A program made the position numbers and the translations under genes. The notes under the pieces are model-generated. The model was not told the origin of the DNA and made no database searches. It was given only the letters and a program-made list of their open reading frames with translations. From NCBI GenBank assembly GCA_039105265.1, contig JAPFFF010000062.1:768927-832926 (forward strand): DNA of 64,000 bases, in the 5' to 3' direction. The DNA comes from Tritrichomonas musculus. Taxonomy: Eukaryota; Parabasalia; Tritrichomonadida; Tritrichomonadidae. Positions 48,301-60,300 of this stretch are shown in pieces (the first letter of the stretch is position 1; every line of letters starts with the position of its first letter).

Positions 48301-49026
48301 TAAAGCTGTCAATTGATTATTCTGCTAATGTTATTCTACATATATTATTCACTTGCAAAAGCAAGGGCCAGCTAAAGCTGTCAAATAATTATTCAGATGA
48401 TTATTCTGATGATTATTCTGTTAATGCTATTCTGATGATTATTCTGTTAATATTATTCAGATGATTATTCTGCTAATGTTATTCAGATGATTATTCTATT
48501 AATATTATTCAATTGATTATTCTGTTAATGCTATTCTGCTAATGTTATTCAGATGATTATTCTGCTAATGTTATTCACTTGCAAAAGCAAGGGCCAGCTA
48601 AAGCTGTCAATTGATTATTCTGCTAATGTTATTCAGATGATTATTCTATTAATATTATTCAATTGATTATTCTGTTAATATTATTCACTTGCAAAAGCAA
48701 GGGCCAGCTAAAGCTGTCAATTGATTATTCTGTTAATATTATTCTGATGATTATTCTGTTAATGCTATTCTATTAATGCTATTCACTTGCAAAAGCAAGG
48801 GCCAGCTAAAGCTGTCAAATGATTATTCTATTAATATTATTCTATTAATGTTATTCTATTGATTATTCTATTAATATTATTCTGATGATTATTCTGTTAA
48901 TGATTATTCTATTAATATTATTCTTATGATTATTCTGCTGCTTCACAAAAAAATAAAGAGAGAAATATTTTTAGAAATATATTTGTGAGCTTTATTTAGT
49001 GAAATATATTTGTGAGATCTATTTAT
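45335..49026. repeat. Large tandem-repeat tract downstream of the right helicase
   Basis: Mirror of 36464-40059: ~26-bp TGCTAATGTTATTCAGATGATTATTC-like units (TGCTAATGTTATTC plus AGATGATTATTC) with numerous A-type double hairpins. It is ~100 bp longer than the left tract, and order and number of units differ locally. Confidence 0.85.
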
Positions 49027-50427
49027 TTATTCTATCTTTACTAAACTATATATTCTTTGTTTCTTACCATTATCTCTTATGTATTTGCTTCTGATTTCAT
49101 ATTCATCAGGTATCTCTTTATCGTTCTTAAATCCAAAGTACTGGTAGAGCTGTTTCTTGCCATTAAACTCTTTATTTAATCCTTCTTCTTTTATCATTAT
49201 TGTATCTTTCTTTTTTTCCTCTTCTTCTGTCTCTTCAACAATGACATCACCCATTTTACTCATACATTTAACCCATGAGTCTTTATTCATAGACAGCCAT
49301 GCATTAGCGCGCAATTGGTTTAATCTTGTCTTGTATCTATTCTTGGCTACTTTAAATGTAAACTTATCCTTGGGTACTTTAACTTGTCTCATGTATAGGT
49401 AGGCTGTGGAGTCTTCATTCCTGTTTCTTCCTACGAATTGCTCTACACTTGAAACTGTATCTAATGGTGTTTGTATGAATATGGATAGCAGCTTCTCTTT
49501 TAATGATTGCCCTGACTGAATACATGATGTAGCTATGATTATATCAACATCCTCAGGGTTAACAAATTTGCCTTCACTACTGATCTCAACCTCTTTCTTC
49601 TCAGAATTGTATAGTGCTTTGTTTAATTCATTGTTGATGCAATCCTTTAATCTTTCACATTCATTCTTGTCTTCTATCTTTATTAATATCTTGTCATACC
49701 TTTTTATTTCCTCTAGTACTTGTTTAGCTATGGTTTCTCTTTGCTCTTCCATATTGTTTTTCAGCTTGTATAGATATATTGTGCGATGGTACTTGATGTC
49801 AGCTAAGGGGCTTATCTTTTCATACTCTTCAAATACTGATAGGCAAGAGATATCTGATGATGTAGCAGTAATCAATCCAACTCTATTGAACTCTCTGCAG
49901 ATCTCTATTAATGATATGTGCTCCAGTAGTAAATGGGCTTCATCAATCAATAGTGTGTACTGTTTATTGAAGTTTATCTTATGGTGGTAGAAATGCTCAA
50001 TTATGCCTCCTAGACACTTAGATGCAGTAGAGAATGTAGTTATTACAACAGGGACAAAATGTGTGATAGCTGCTTTAAATTCTTTGAATGCGCCCTCCTT
50101 GACACATACCTTTATTATCTCATCAATGTTCTTTGGGTGATTGTTATTTAATGCTACATATAACTTTGAGTAGAACTCCATAGCGATATTAATGGTAGGT
50201 ACTATAAGAATGAACTTGTTATTGGGCACAGTATTGTAAATCCATTTCCTTATTGCTGTTGATTTACCAGAACCAATGGGAGCTTGGCATATAAATTTCT
50301 TTATGGTCTTCTCTATTGTTATCTCATTTGTAGTTCCCTCTTGGTCTCTTTCATTATATGTTATCTCAAATGATTTCTCAGGCAGGTTTTCAAATATATT
50401 CCAGTCTACATATTGCTCGCAACTCAT
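49027..50427 (-). CDS. SF2 DEAH-box helicase, right copy
   Basis: Protein identical to the left helicase, with all motifs intact (APIGSGKST, DEAH, TATSS, QFVGRNR). The frame extends to 50445, but the Met at 50427 follows the T-rich leader. Two intact identical copies indicate either very recent palindrome formation or ongoing homogenisation between arms. Confidence 0.9.
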   Translation of the reverse strand: MSCEQYVDWNIFENLPEKSFEITYNERDQEGTTNEITIEKTIKKFICQAPIGSGKSTAIRKWIYNTVPNNKFILIVPTINIAMEFYSKLYVALNNNHPKNIDEIIKVCVKEGAFKEFKAAITHFVPVVITTFSTASKCLGGIIEHFYHHKINFNKQYTLLIDEAHLLLEHISLIEICREFNRVGLITATSSDISCLSVFEEYEKISPLADIKYHRTIYLYKLKNNMEEQRETIAKQVLEEIKRYDKILIKIEDKNECERLKDCINNELNKALYNSEKKEVEISSEGKFVNPEDVDIIIATSCIQSGQSLKEKLLSIFIQTPLDTVSSVEQFVGRNRNEDSTAYLYMRQVKVPKDKFTFKVAKNRYKTRLNQLRANAWLSMNKDSWVKCMSKMGDVIVEETEEEEKKKDTIMIKEEGLNKEFNGKKQLYQYFGFKNDKEIPDEYEIRSKYIRDNGKKQRIYSLVKIE

Positions 50428-50445
50428 TTGTACAAAAATAAACAC

Positions 50446-52103
50446 AAAAATAAAAACAAAATGTATTGGTGATATTATTGATTTGCTAAAGCAAAGTTGG
50501 CTCTATCAATAGTATTATATTAATAGTATTACATTGACTGAATGCTTATTTGAATTATATTTGTGAAGATACATAATTGACAGCTTTAGCTGGCCCAAGC
50601 TTTGCTTGTGAATTAATTATGAAGATACATTATTGACAGCTTTAGCTGGCCCAAGCTTTGCTTGTGAATTAATTGTGAAGATACATTATTGACAGCTTTA
50701 GCTGGCCCAAGCTTTGCTTGTGAATTAATTTGACTGTATGCTTTATTGAATTATATTGACTGGATGCTTGTTTGAATTAATTTGAAAGGATGCTTTATTG
50801 AATTATATTGTGAAGATACTTATTTGAATTATATTGTGTGATATGCTTTATTGAATTCATTTGTGTGATACTTATTTGAATTAATTGTGAAGATACATAA
50901 TTGACAGCTTTAGCTGGCCCAAGCTTTGCTTGTGAATTATATTGATAGTATTATATTGATTTGCTAAAGCAAAGTTGGCTCTGCCAATAGTATTATATTT
51001 ATAAAGATACTTATTTGAATTATATTGTGAAGATACTTATTTGAATTATATTGTGAAGATACTTATTTGAATTATATTTATAAAGATACTTATTTGACAG
51101 CTTTAGCTGGCCCAAGCTTTGCTTGTGAATTAATTGTGAAGATACATAATTGACAGCTTTAGCTGGCCCAAGCTTTGCTTGTGAATTATATTGTGAAGAT
51201 ACTTATTTGAATTATATTGATAGTATTATATTGATTTGCTAAAGCAAAGTTGGCTCTGCCAATAGTATTATATTGACTTGATGTTTAATTGAATTATATT
51301 TATGAAGATATTTGATTGAATTATATTGTGAATATACATTATTTGAATTATATTGACTGGATGCTTAATTGACAGCTTTAGCTGGCCCAAGCTTTGCTTG
51401 TGAATTATATTTGTGTGATATGCTTTATTGAATTATATTGTGAAGATACTTGTTTGAATTAATTGTAAAGATGCTTAATTGACAGCTTTAGCTGGCCCAA
51501 GCTTTGCTTGTGAATTAATTGTGAAGATACATTATTGAATTATATTTGTGTGATACTTATTTGACAGCTTTAGCTGGCCCAAGCTTTGCTTGTGAATTAT
51601 ATTGACTGGATACATAATTGACAGCTTTAGCTGGCCCAAGCTTTGCTTGTGAATTATATTGACTGGATGCTTTATTGAATTAATTGTAAAGATACTTAAT
51701 TGAATTATATTGTGATATGCTTAATTGAATTATATTGTGAAGATACTTAATTGACAGCTTTAGCTGGCCCAAGCTTTGCTTGTGAATTATATTGAGCGGA
51801 TGCTTTATTGAATTAATTTGACTTGATGCCTTTTTGAATTCATTTGTGATTTTCAGTGGTGGATTGCCTGAGTGATTTACAGCATTGAATTGAACGCGTG
51901 GTTTAAACTTTTTGACAGCTTTGCTGGCCCAAGCTTTGCTTGTGAATTCATTTAATGGATGAAACTTTTTGATAGCGTTGCTGGAACAAAATTTGGCACC
52001 TAGTATAGGAGACCCTGTGTTTTGTGGCAGTCGCGTGGCAGAAAATGCTGGGGATGGTAGGCTTGGTGTAATGCTAATGAAACAAAGCCTACCGTTAACT
52101 ACT
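50446..52103. repeat. Right-end repeat tract with double hairpins
   Basis: Mirror of 33335-35044: GAATTATATTGTGAAGATACTTATTT-like repeats (two GAAT/GATAC blocks) with many A-type and some C-type double hairpins, ending in the terminal repeat. It is 52 bp shorter than the left tract. No gene seen. Confidence 0.8.
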
Positions 52104-52108
52104 CCATT

Positions 52109-52172
52109 GATTATTTTTTTCTTTGGCATAAATTAAAATTTGTACTTTTTCTTCCTCTGTTAATGGGTTCAT
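52109..52172 (-). pseudogene. N-terminal fragment of the unit A Tc1-like transposase
   Basis: Encodes MNPLTEEEKVQILIYAKEKN and stops at the insertion point of the palindromic element. The remainder is at 32316-33334. The matching intact start in unit B is 63055. Confidence 0.85.
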
Positions 52173-52505
52173 GTTACTCATCAAAACAAATGGCTGAAAA
52201 TTTATGAACAAAATTCAATCATTTTTTTGAATGAATTTAATCGGCTTTTTTTATTTTGATTTTGAAAGTACTTATTGAAATAAATTGATAATTTTTTTTC
52301 AATTTTCAATTTTTTTATTTTTTTTTTTTTTTTTTTGATATAAACCTCTCGTAAACCTATCATTTTTGAGAGGAGGTAAACATTATTTAATTAAGTTTAG
52401 TCCAAGAGTCAATTTTGAGAACAATTTCATATAAAATAAATCTTTCATATTCAATTATTAATTTTCATGAAATTTCATCATACAATGTATTAAAGTAGGA
52501 TTTTT
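52173..52505. other. Upstream flank of the Tc1-like transposon
   Basis: AT-rich, with a poly-T run. At ~52342-52385 there is a CCTCTC/GAGAGG hairpin and GGAGGTAAACATTATTTAA. Its complement (TTAAATAATGTTTACC) recurs at ~32146-32163, so the two are candidate terminal repeats of the transposon. Confidence 0.5.
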
Positions 52506-53465
52506 CAGATGGGTTCCGACTTGAAATAACGTATTTTTTCATTTTAAAATAAATCTATCTTATTATGTTTTCATTTTTTTAATAAACATATTTGAAGAAT
52601 AAAATAGTTATATATTTCTTTATATTTTAATCGATCATTTATCTAAAAAGAAAGATCTAATAGATTTATCTATTCATTTAAAAATTTATCATTTTCAGAT
52701 TATATTCATAATATAAAATAATATATAAATTAAATAATTTATTATTTTATTAAATTTTTGAAATATTGTTTATTAACAGAGATAAATGTATAATATATCT
52801 AAAAATGGGAGAGATTTGTTTTTGTTTTTTTCTCTTTGAATCTTGGATATATTTATATGTTTAAGCATTTTAAAAGTATTTAATTCTTTAATTTAATATA
52901 ATTAATTAATCTATTCTAAATTATAGCGATTTAATTTTAAGATATAAACATAACTTTTTTTTTGAAAATAATATTCTCAAAAAGTTAATTTTTAAGTTTA
53001 TTATGAACGAAAACCTCCAAAAAATAAAGAAGATTTCACATTAAAAATGCATAATAATAAAATATCAATACCAGTTTTTTTAATTTTCATAATTAATGTT
53101 GAAAATTTAAGGGAAAAGGACTATATAAAATAATTCATTTCGATGTTTTGAAAAAAATACTCAAAATCCATTTATTTCCAGACTATTAGAGCAACTATAA
53201 TATTGTTAATTAGTTTTAAATGAGTTTTCAGAAGTTTCAAATAGAATGATAAATACTAAATTTCTCTCAAAATTTTGAATGATATTCCTTTCAATTTTAT
53301 ATTTTAAGATTAAAATATGATTATCTTTAAATATAAATAAATTAAAAATAATCGTATCGGTGTAATTAAAGAAAATCTTATATAATTAAACATATCATAA
53401 TATGATGATATCAAAAACTTATTAAGTCCCAAAAAGTCCCAGCATATTGAGTCGGGACCCATCTG
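52506..53465. mobile_element. Non-autonomous DNA transposon (MITE-like), intact copy
   Basis: The left end begins CAGATGGGTTCCGACT and the right end closes with AGTCGGGACCCATCTG, an imperfect inverted repeat of about 20 bp. ATTTTT flanks both sides (52500-52505 and 53466-53471) as a candidate target duplication. The 960-bp interior is AT-rich with no credible open frame. The terminal repeats do not identify the superfamily. The same element recurs in each tandem unit. Confidence 0.6.
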
Positions 53466-53917
53466 ATTTTTCTTATAAAACATTTGTATTTCTTTACCAT
53501 TAAATCTGCATTTATATTAATTTATCAAAATGAAGCCTATTATTAAATATATTATTAAATAATTTAATTATAATTTAAATATTTATTAAAATATGCAAGT
53601 TTTATTAATTACTACATCAGTAATAAATAATATTTTCCACCTTTACTTTACTATTTTAGCCTTTTTCCTCAATCTAATATATCATATATTTTAATATGAT
53701 ATATCATATAAAAATCCAATATTTAATCAATTTAACAGGCTGGGTAAGCTCTTTTTATTTTTTTTTTTAGATTTGAAAAAAATATTTATAAAATATATAC
53801 TAAATAATTAAGCATAACATTTTAATATGTCATTATATAAAAATATAATAGTAAAAAAAGTGATTTATGTCATTTTTGTTAAGATATAATAAAAATGATA
53901 AAGATTATTTTTTATAG

Positions 53918-55884
53918 TAGAGGTGCGAGAACTCTCTTTTTTAAAATTACAACAAAATTTTGAAATACAATATACATTATAAAATGATAAATATCATATT
54001 TTAATTTTGTGATCTTTCTCTCCGTAGTTGCCAAAATATTTATTATTTAATTATTATATAGATTTGAATAAATTAGTATATAAACCATTCAATTTTTTAA
54101 AATATAAATATAATATTATTTATGCTATTTTTAGTTATTAAAAATTAATTTTTTATTAATTAGGAGCTTTTAATTTTACTTTATTACGGAAGTCCATCTT
54201 TTTAATAATCTAAGCCCAATTTTATAGTGAAAATTTAATTTTTCTTCAAATTCATCATCATCGAAGCCTTCTTTTTCCAAATTGTGATTAATTGTTGAAT
54301 AGTTTTGTATAAAAAATAATAATGAATCTTCAGTTGAAAGCTTTTTCATCATTATTTATTAAAATTTCTGAGAGAAAATTTCTGAGAAATCTGGCCAAAT
54401 ATTTTTTTCATAATCATATCTCAAAAATGGCTCTAAGGATAATAAAAAAAAATTGTAGAATAGTGATTAAATTGTATATTTATTTAAATAAAACTGTTTC
54501 ACCAAAATTCATAGGGCCATTTTTTAATTATTCATTGTTAAATGTTAAATCCATTTTATTCGACGAATTTTAAATAAAATCCAGATTTTGATTGAAAATT
54601 CTATTTATATTTGCGATCTATTTGAAATAATATAACCAAATTCATGCTTTGTTAAAAAATAATCAAAATATGCTAATAATAATTTTTTCATCAATTTCCT
54701 TTTCATACAATAATAAATATATATTCATAAATATTTCAATGTAATATTTAGTTTTTGTAAATTTTATTAAGTTTTCTTAAATAGAAATGCTCTTTTTCTT
54801 TACTTTTTTGTCCATTTTTTAAATTGAGAGGAATAAATCCTAATTCTCAGAATTTAATAAAATCAATAAAAACATATATTTAATAAAGCTTTATCAATTA
54901 ATTGAATGGATAGTCAAATATTAAAAACAATTTTGGCCATATATAAATAGCATTTGTATCTTAAAAACGGCTCTAACGTTTCGTATATAAAAATGTTTAT
55001 AAGCATTAAATATTACATTTAATATAATAGATAAGTTTTATTGAGAATGATAGGGCCATTTTTTACATGGGAACTTCAAAAATAAAAAAGCTTTTTATTT
55101 GCTAAATTTAGATTTAAATGAGGAATTTCAAGCTTAATAAGAAATATATTGTTGATATAAACCGAAATAATGCATTACATTCCCAATTTATATAAAATTT
55201 AATAAAGATATGTTGATTTTAATATTTCGACTGACTCATCCAAAACTCAACGAAAATGATTTTTTTGCATAATATATCATGTATCAAATAATATGTAAAA
55301 TTACTATATGTTCTTTTCAACTTGAAATATCAAATATCTATACTTTTTTATTAAATTTTGAAAATTGAATGCAATTGAGAGAAATAAATCCTACTTCTCT
55401 GAATTTGATTTAAAAAAACTAAAATGGCGTCTCCCGAGCCATTTCATTTCATTTAAAAATATAATAATACAAATAAAAAATGCAGTAAAATTATAAGTAG
55501 TTATCCCCATAGAAACAAAAAAAAATTGAGATATTTTTAAAATATTAGTTTTTTGATTGTGTTTTAAATATATCTCAGCTAAATTAATATAAAATCTTAA
55601 TTTTATCATTTATAAAGATTTTTGATATAATTAAAAACATTAATAAGCATCTATCAAACAAAAATAACAATTATTTATTGAATTATTTAGTTTTTTGTTC
55701 CCCAAAATAGATATGCATTTTTCAGTATCTATAATGAGGTTCAAGAAATAAAATATTATTTTTTAATTATTATAAAATAAAGATATATTATATTTATTTT
55801 AAATAGTATAAAATATTTAAAATATTATGAGATATTTGAAAAATTAAAAAACGGTTATTTTTTGTATATTTAGTTCTCGCACCT
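53918..55884. mobile_element. Non-autonomous DNA transposon with AGGTGCGAGAACT TIR
   Basis: Absent from unit A at 26238. AGGTGCGAGAACT at 53921 and AGTTCTCGCACCT ending at 55884 are perfect 13-bp inverted repeats. TTTTTATAG lies on both sides (53909-53917 and 55885-55893) and occurs once in unit A, so the duplication is about 9 bp. A 9-bp duplication would fit Mutator-like elements, but no transposase is present. The interior is ~2 kb of AT-rich non-coding DNA with a degenerate ~540-bp internal duplication. Confidence 0.75.
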
Positions 55885-55893
55885 TTTTTATAG

Positions 55894-57305
55894 TTTTAAT
55901 TCAATTTTTTAAAAAAATAAAATGTTATTATCTTATAATATTTTTATAAACTATATATAATATCACATGATATAGTTTGTATAAAATATATAATAAATAG
56001 ATAAAATCATAAACTATGAAAAATAATTATACAACTTGTACAGATTCTTTGTAACATTTTTGATATCTAAATGTTACAAGAAATTGAATTAAAAATCTAT
56101 CATTACAATTCAATTTATTAACTTTTTCATAACTTTTATTTTTATTTTGCGAATATCTTTGTTTCCCTACGATATTTCTTTTTGGTTTCTTATTAAGAAT
56201 TATTCAATATATAATATTATATTTATATTTATATAAAATAAGTCGAAAAAAATCTTTGTCATAACCGTCTCTCCGTTCTCCTTTTATCTAATCAGACATC
56301 TTGAAAACAGCGATAAATTCAAAAATTTTTTAAGGATAGCCTTTTGATATATCTCAGTTAATTTGGAATAAAAAATATATTTTATCATATATATTACTTT
56401 TATATTATATTATATATTTATAAAATCAAAATAATAATATTTTTATTTTTATTTATTAAAATATTATAATTTTAAGGTTCTCCTTTCAAATTCAAAAAAG
56501 TAAATTCAATGAGATTTCACAAATAAAATATACATAAATATCGTTTTAAAAAATAAATTAAAACATAAAATTTATACAGATATATATTTCAAATAAATTG
56601 AGTTTTTTTAGTGTAAAAATTTTTAGGAAACAATTAAGCACATAAAAGCACTTTAAAATAATATAAATCCAGTTGATGTCAAATTAGAAACTGTTTGCGA
56701 GTTTTGCGGCAATGTATACTTGCCAATTTCACTCAGAATTGGATGATTCTTCTCATTGATGTAAACATTCGTTGTGCTCAAAATTGAATGAGAAATTTTA
56801 TATTTTTTCCTATTAAAACAAATTTCAAAAAATTGTTGTCTGGCTTCAAAATCTCTGTGAATAATAACCTTTTATAGCTTCTGGGGCTGCATAATAATGG
56901 CACCATTGTTTTTCATTAAACAATAATTCGTATTTAATAATTTTCGTCTTATTCTTAAAATTCAAAGAATAGTAAGCATTATGGCGAAATTTGGAAAAAA
57001 AAAAAAAAAAAAAAAAAAAATGGTTACAATTATTTTAAAAGTTTTGTTTGATTTTCAAATCACATAACTTAAAGAATATGTTATTTGCTATTCATACTAT
57101 GTAATGCCATCATTTATAAGATGATATACTTGCAACATAAAAAAAGGCTACGATTTTAACACGCACAATGTATATATATATATATTTAAAATGATTTTAT
57201 TTGTCAATGGCGTAGAACTCAAGTAAAAATAAAAAAAATTAATCAATTTTTTTTTTTAATTAGTAAATTCAAAAATAGACAAATACCATAAATTTGCCCT
57301 CAATT
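55894..57305. other. AT-rich backbone downstream of the kinase gene, unit B
   Basis: Equivalent to 26239-27648, including the left member of the kinase-flanking inverted pair (56263-56285) and the kinase-like relic (~56658-56927). No intact gene. Confidence 0.7.
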
Positions 57306-60300
57306 TCATTTTTCGGTTTCTTCAACGACCAAAAGTTCTTTTGTTTGATTTTGTTTCACATTAACACTTTCATTATCATTATTAGTTGTTTCTACTACTT
57401 TTTCAACAGAAATTTTTTTATCAGAAACTTTTTCATCATAAACATTTATATTATTTTGGTTAATATCCAAATCATTTTTAATTGTTGCTATGTCATCTTC
57501 ATTTTGGCAACTTATCTTCATAAAATCATCAATATCATTTATATAATCGAAAAACACATCTTCATCAACGCCAATTTGTAGAAATCTTTCATCATTCTTC
57601 AAATTCTGAACAATTGTTTCTATTGTTGGTCTTTTTTCTGGTTGAAAAGACCAACAGTCTTCGATCAAATCCCTATAACAATCAGGAATCGGATATTTAA
57701 ATGACGGATGAACTTTTTCAATCAAAATAATTTTCATGAGTGAAAAGTAATTAGTTGCATCTTCATAGGGTGTCAAATTGGTCATAATTTCATAAACAAT
57801 TAATCCGAAAGCATAAATGTCACCAGCTTTGGAATAACAATTTTGACTTAATATTTCAGGTGAACAATAAACCGGAGTTCCTTTCAACTTATACAATGGA
57901 TTTGGTATGTTTTTATAATCTTCAGACAGTTCTTTTGAAAGGCCAAAATCAGCAAGCTTCGGATAAAGATTATCATCAAGGAGAATATTGTCAGGCTTTA
58001 AATCACGGTGAATAATATTCTGCTGATGTAAATAATAAAGAGCTGCTGCAATTCCATAAATGTTTATCAATTTGGTTGTATTGTTCCATTTAGGTGGCGC
58101 CATACTTAAGCTTTCATTCATAAGAACTTGCTTCAAAGAACCGTTTTTCAGAAATTCGGTTATGATTGTTGGATGCTCTTCTTGCTCAAAGTTAACATTA
58201 CTATAACCGATAAATTTAAGAATGCAAGGATGATTAAGTTTTGACATAATATTTACTTCACGATAAAGATCGAAAAGAACTTCATCATTTATATCATCAA
58301 CGTTTTCTTTAGATATTTTTGCTGCTAATAATTCATCATTCATTTTATCATTAACTTTGTAAATAATACCAAAACTTCCTTGTCCAACTTTACTCAATTT
58401 TTGGTAATTTTTAAGAGAGATACAATTCACAGAAAAATCAATCTGAATCTGTTTAATTTTTTCTTTGTAAATTGAAGGCAAATCAATCATTTTGATTTGC
58501 TTCTTAAATTTTGATACAAATTCTTCAAGTTGAAAAGATGAATTAAAATTATCAATTAATTCAACATACGCTTGAAAACATTCTTTATCAACTTCACCAT
58601 CTTCATAGAAATCTTGATTTGTTCTCAATTCGTTGAGAATTTGATCAAAAGTTGGTCTTCTTGATTGATCATGTGACCAACACTTTTCAATCAATTGACG
58701 ATAACAAATTGGAACATAATCTTCAAATTCTGGCCTTTCACCGTTTAATACTTTCTTCATTATTTGATAATAAGTATTTCCAGGAAAAGGTCTTTCGCCA
58801 TTTACAATTTCGAACATAATTAAAGAAAACGCATAAACATCACTCGCTTTAGAAAATTCATTCTTTTCAAAGATTTCAGGAGCATAATACTTCGGATTAC
58901 CTTGAAATCCTTCGATTGCGTTTCTTGAATATTCTTCTAGTTCATTCGGTAATGAACAAAAACAAAAATTAGAAAGCTTCGGAAATAGATAATCATCCAA
59001 AAGAATTATACTTGGCTTTAAATCTCGATGAACAATGTTTTTAGAATGGAGATACGACATGCTTGCAGCAATTCCATAAAGAACTATCATTTGTTGTGTT
59101 TTATTCCATTCTTCAAGTGTTTCATCTCGTCTTAAGTACTCAAAAAGTTGTTGCAATGATCCGTTTTTGGTAAATTCAGTGAAAATGATCGGTTTATCTT
59201 TGTTTTTGAAATTTTTTGAACTGTAACCAATGAACTTCAAGATGCAAGGATGGAGCAATTGTGACATTATTGATGATTCACGATATATATGCGATTTGTC
59301 AATGTCAAAAATTTCTTTCTTAGATATTTTAGCAGTCAAAAATTTCCCGCTTTCTTTGGATTCAACTACATAAGCCTTTCCAAAAAGTCCCTCTCCTATC
59401 TTTTTATGAATTGAGAGGTTCGTGAGATCAATATTTGATACACCTGACACATTTTTCTCTTTTATGGCTTTCTTTTCTTTATCCATTGCAACAAATTCTT
59501 TAAATTTGCTGTTTGTCGATTTAACAAAGGCTTCAAACGATATCGTTTGGTCTGCTAAATTTTGATATTCATCAACTAGTTTTATGTATTCAAAATAGTA
59601 TTCTTCATTTGCGCCCTTTAGGATAAAGTCATGATTCTGTCTTAATTGTAATTCAATCTCTTGAAATGAAGGTCTCCGATCTATATTATGATGCCAGCAT
59701 TGGCTGATTAAATTACGGTAACATTCTGGAATATTATCACTTATATTTGGCCGGTATCCATTCTCATCCCAATCATTAATGGATCTAATGCAATAATTAT
59801 CAATTGGACTTTTTTTCCCTAAAATTTCGTAAAGAATCAATGAAAAAAGAAATACATCATGCTCATAAGGATTGTATTTCATCGCATATTGATCAAATGA
59901 AAGCGAAGTTATAACAATTGTTTGCATAACTGACATATTTGCTTCTTCTTCTTTTAATAAATTTAAAATAGAAGATCCGTAAAAGCTGATTTTTGGAAAC
60001 AAAAATTCATCCAACTGAATGTTCACAGCAGTTAGGAACGAATTATTTAAATTGTTTGAATGCAAGTACTTCATTCCTGCAACAATTCCATAAATTATAA
60101 TAAGTCGCTTTGTTTCATCAAACAAAGCATTCTTAGTACTTAAATTACCTTTTGAATGAACAGTCGAAAATAAAACAGGATTATTCATTACTTTTCCTTT
60201 TTTCGGTTTTTTTAAAAAACCGGTTTTACTGTACCCAACATATTTTGAAAGGCATGGATGATTAATTGTTAATAAAAGTTCAACTTTTTCAGAAAATAAT

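Larger units (their letters stand above)
33335..52103. mobile_element. Palindromic Maverick-related element 2
   Basis: Ends are AGTAGTTAACGGTAGGC and its complement, sharing AGTAGT...ACGGTAGGCTTTG with Maverick 1. CCATT is duplicated at 33330-33334 and 52104-52108 and is single in unit B. The element is a giant inverted repeat: arms 33335-42332 and 43059-52103 around a 726-bp centre. It carries two helicase genes, two 101-aa genes, two KilA-N remnants and one gene related to Maverick 1. It has no polymerase, integrase or capsid gene, so mobility would have to be supplied in trans. Confidence 0.9.
43059..52103. repeat. Right arm of the giant palindrome
   Basis: Reverse complement of 33335-42332. 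The symmetry break is sharp: arm similarity ends at 42332 and 43059, inside the 3' part of the 228-aa gene, whose last ~30 codons are therefore also present at 43059-43153. Confidence 0.95.
1..52825. repeat. Tandem unit A, interrupted by two large insertions
   Basis: Position 1 aligns with 52826 and again with 63710, so the window holds two near-complete direct copies and the start of a third. Without insertion 1 (632-25772), insertion 2 (33335-52103) and their duplicated targets, unit A is about 8.9 kb. It carries the triple-kinase gene and the Tc1-like transposase, both on the minus strand. Position 1 is simply where the window opens, so the true unit boundary is arbitrary. An assembly artefact joining alleles head to tail cannot be excluded. 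Confidence 0.85.

Noticed and set aside
37249-48464. Many 64-79-aa ORFs reading MIILLMLFTCKSKGQLKLS
   Set aside because: They only translate the ~26-bp tandem repeats and embedded double hairpins, have no independent composition, and change with repeat number.
54322-54573. 83-aa ORF within the 1.97-kb transposon
   Set aside because: Basic low-complexity reading of AT-rich DNA with no transposase motif; the rest of the element is closed in all frames.
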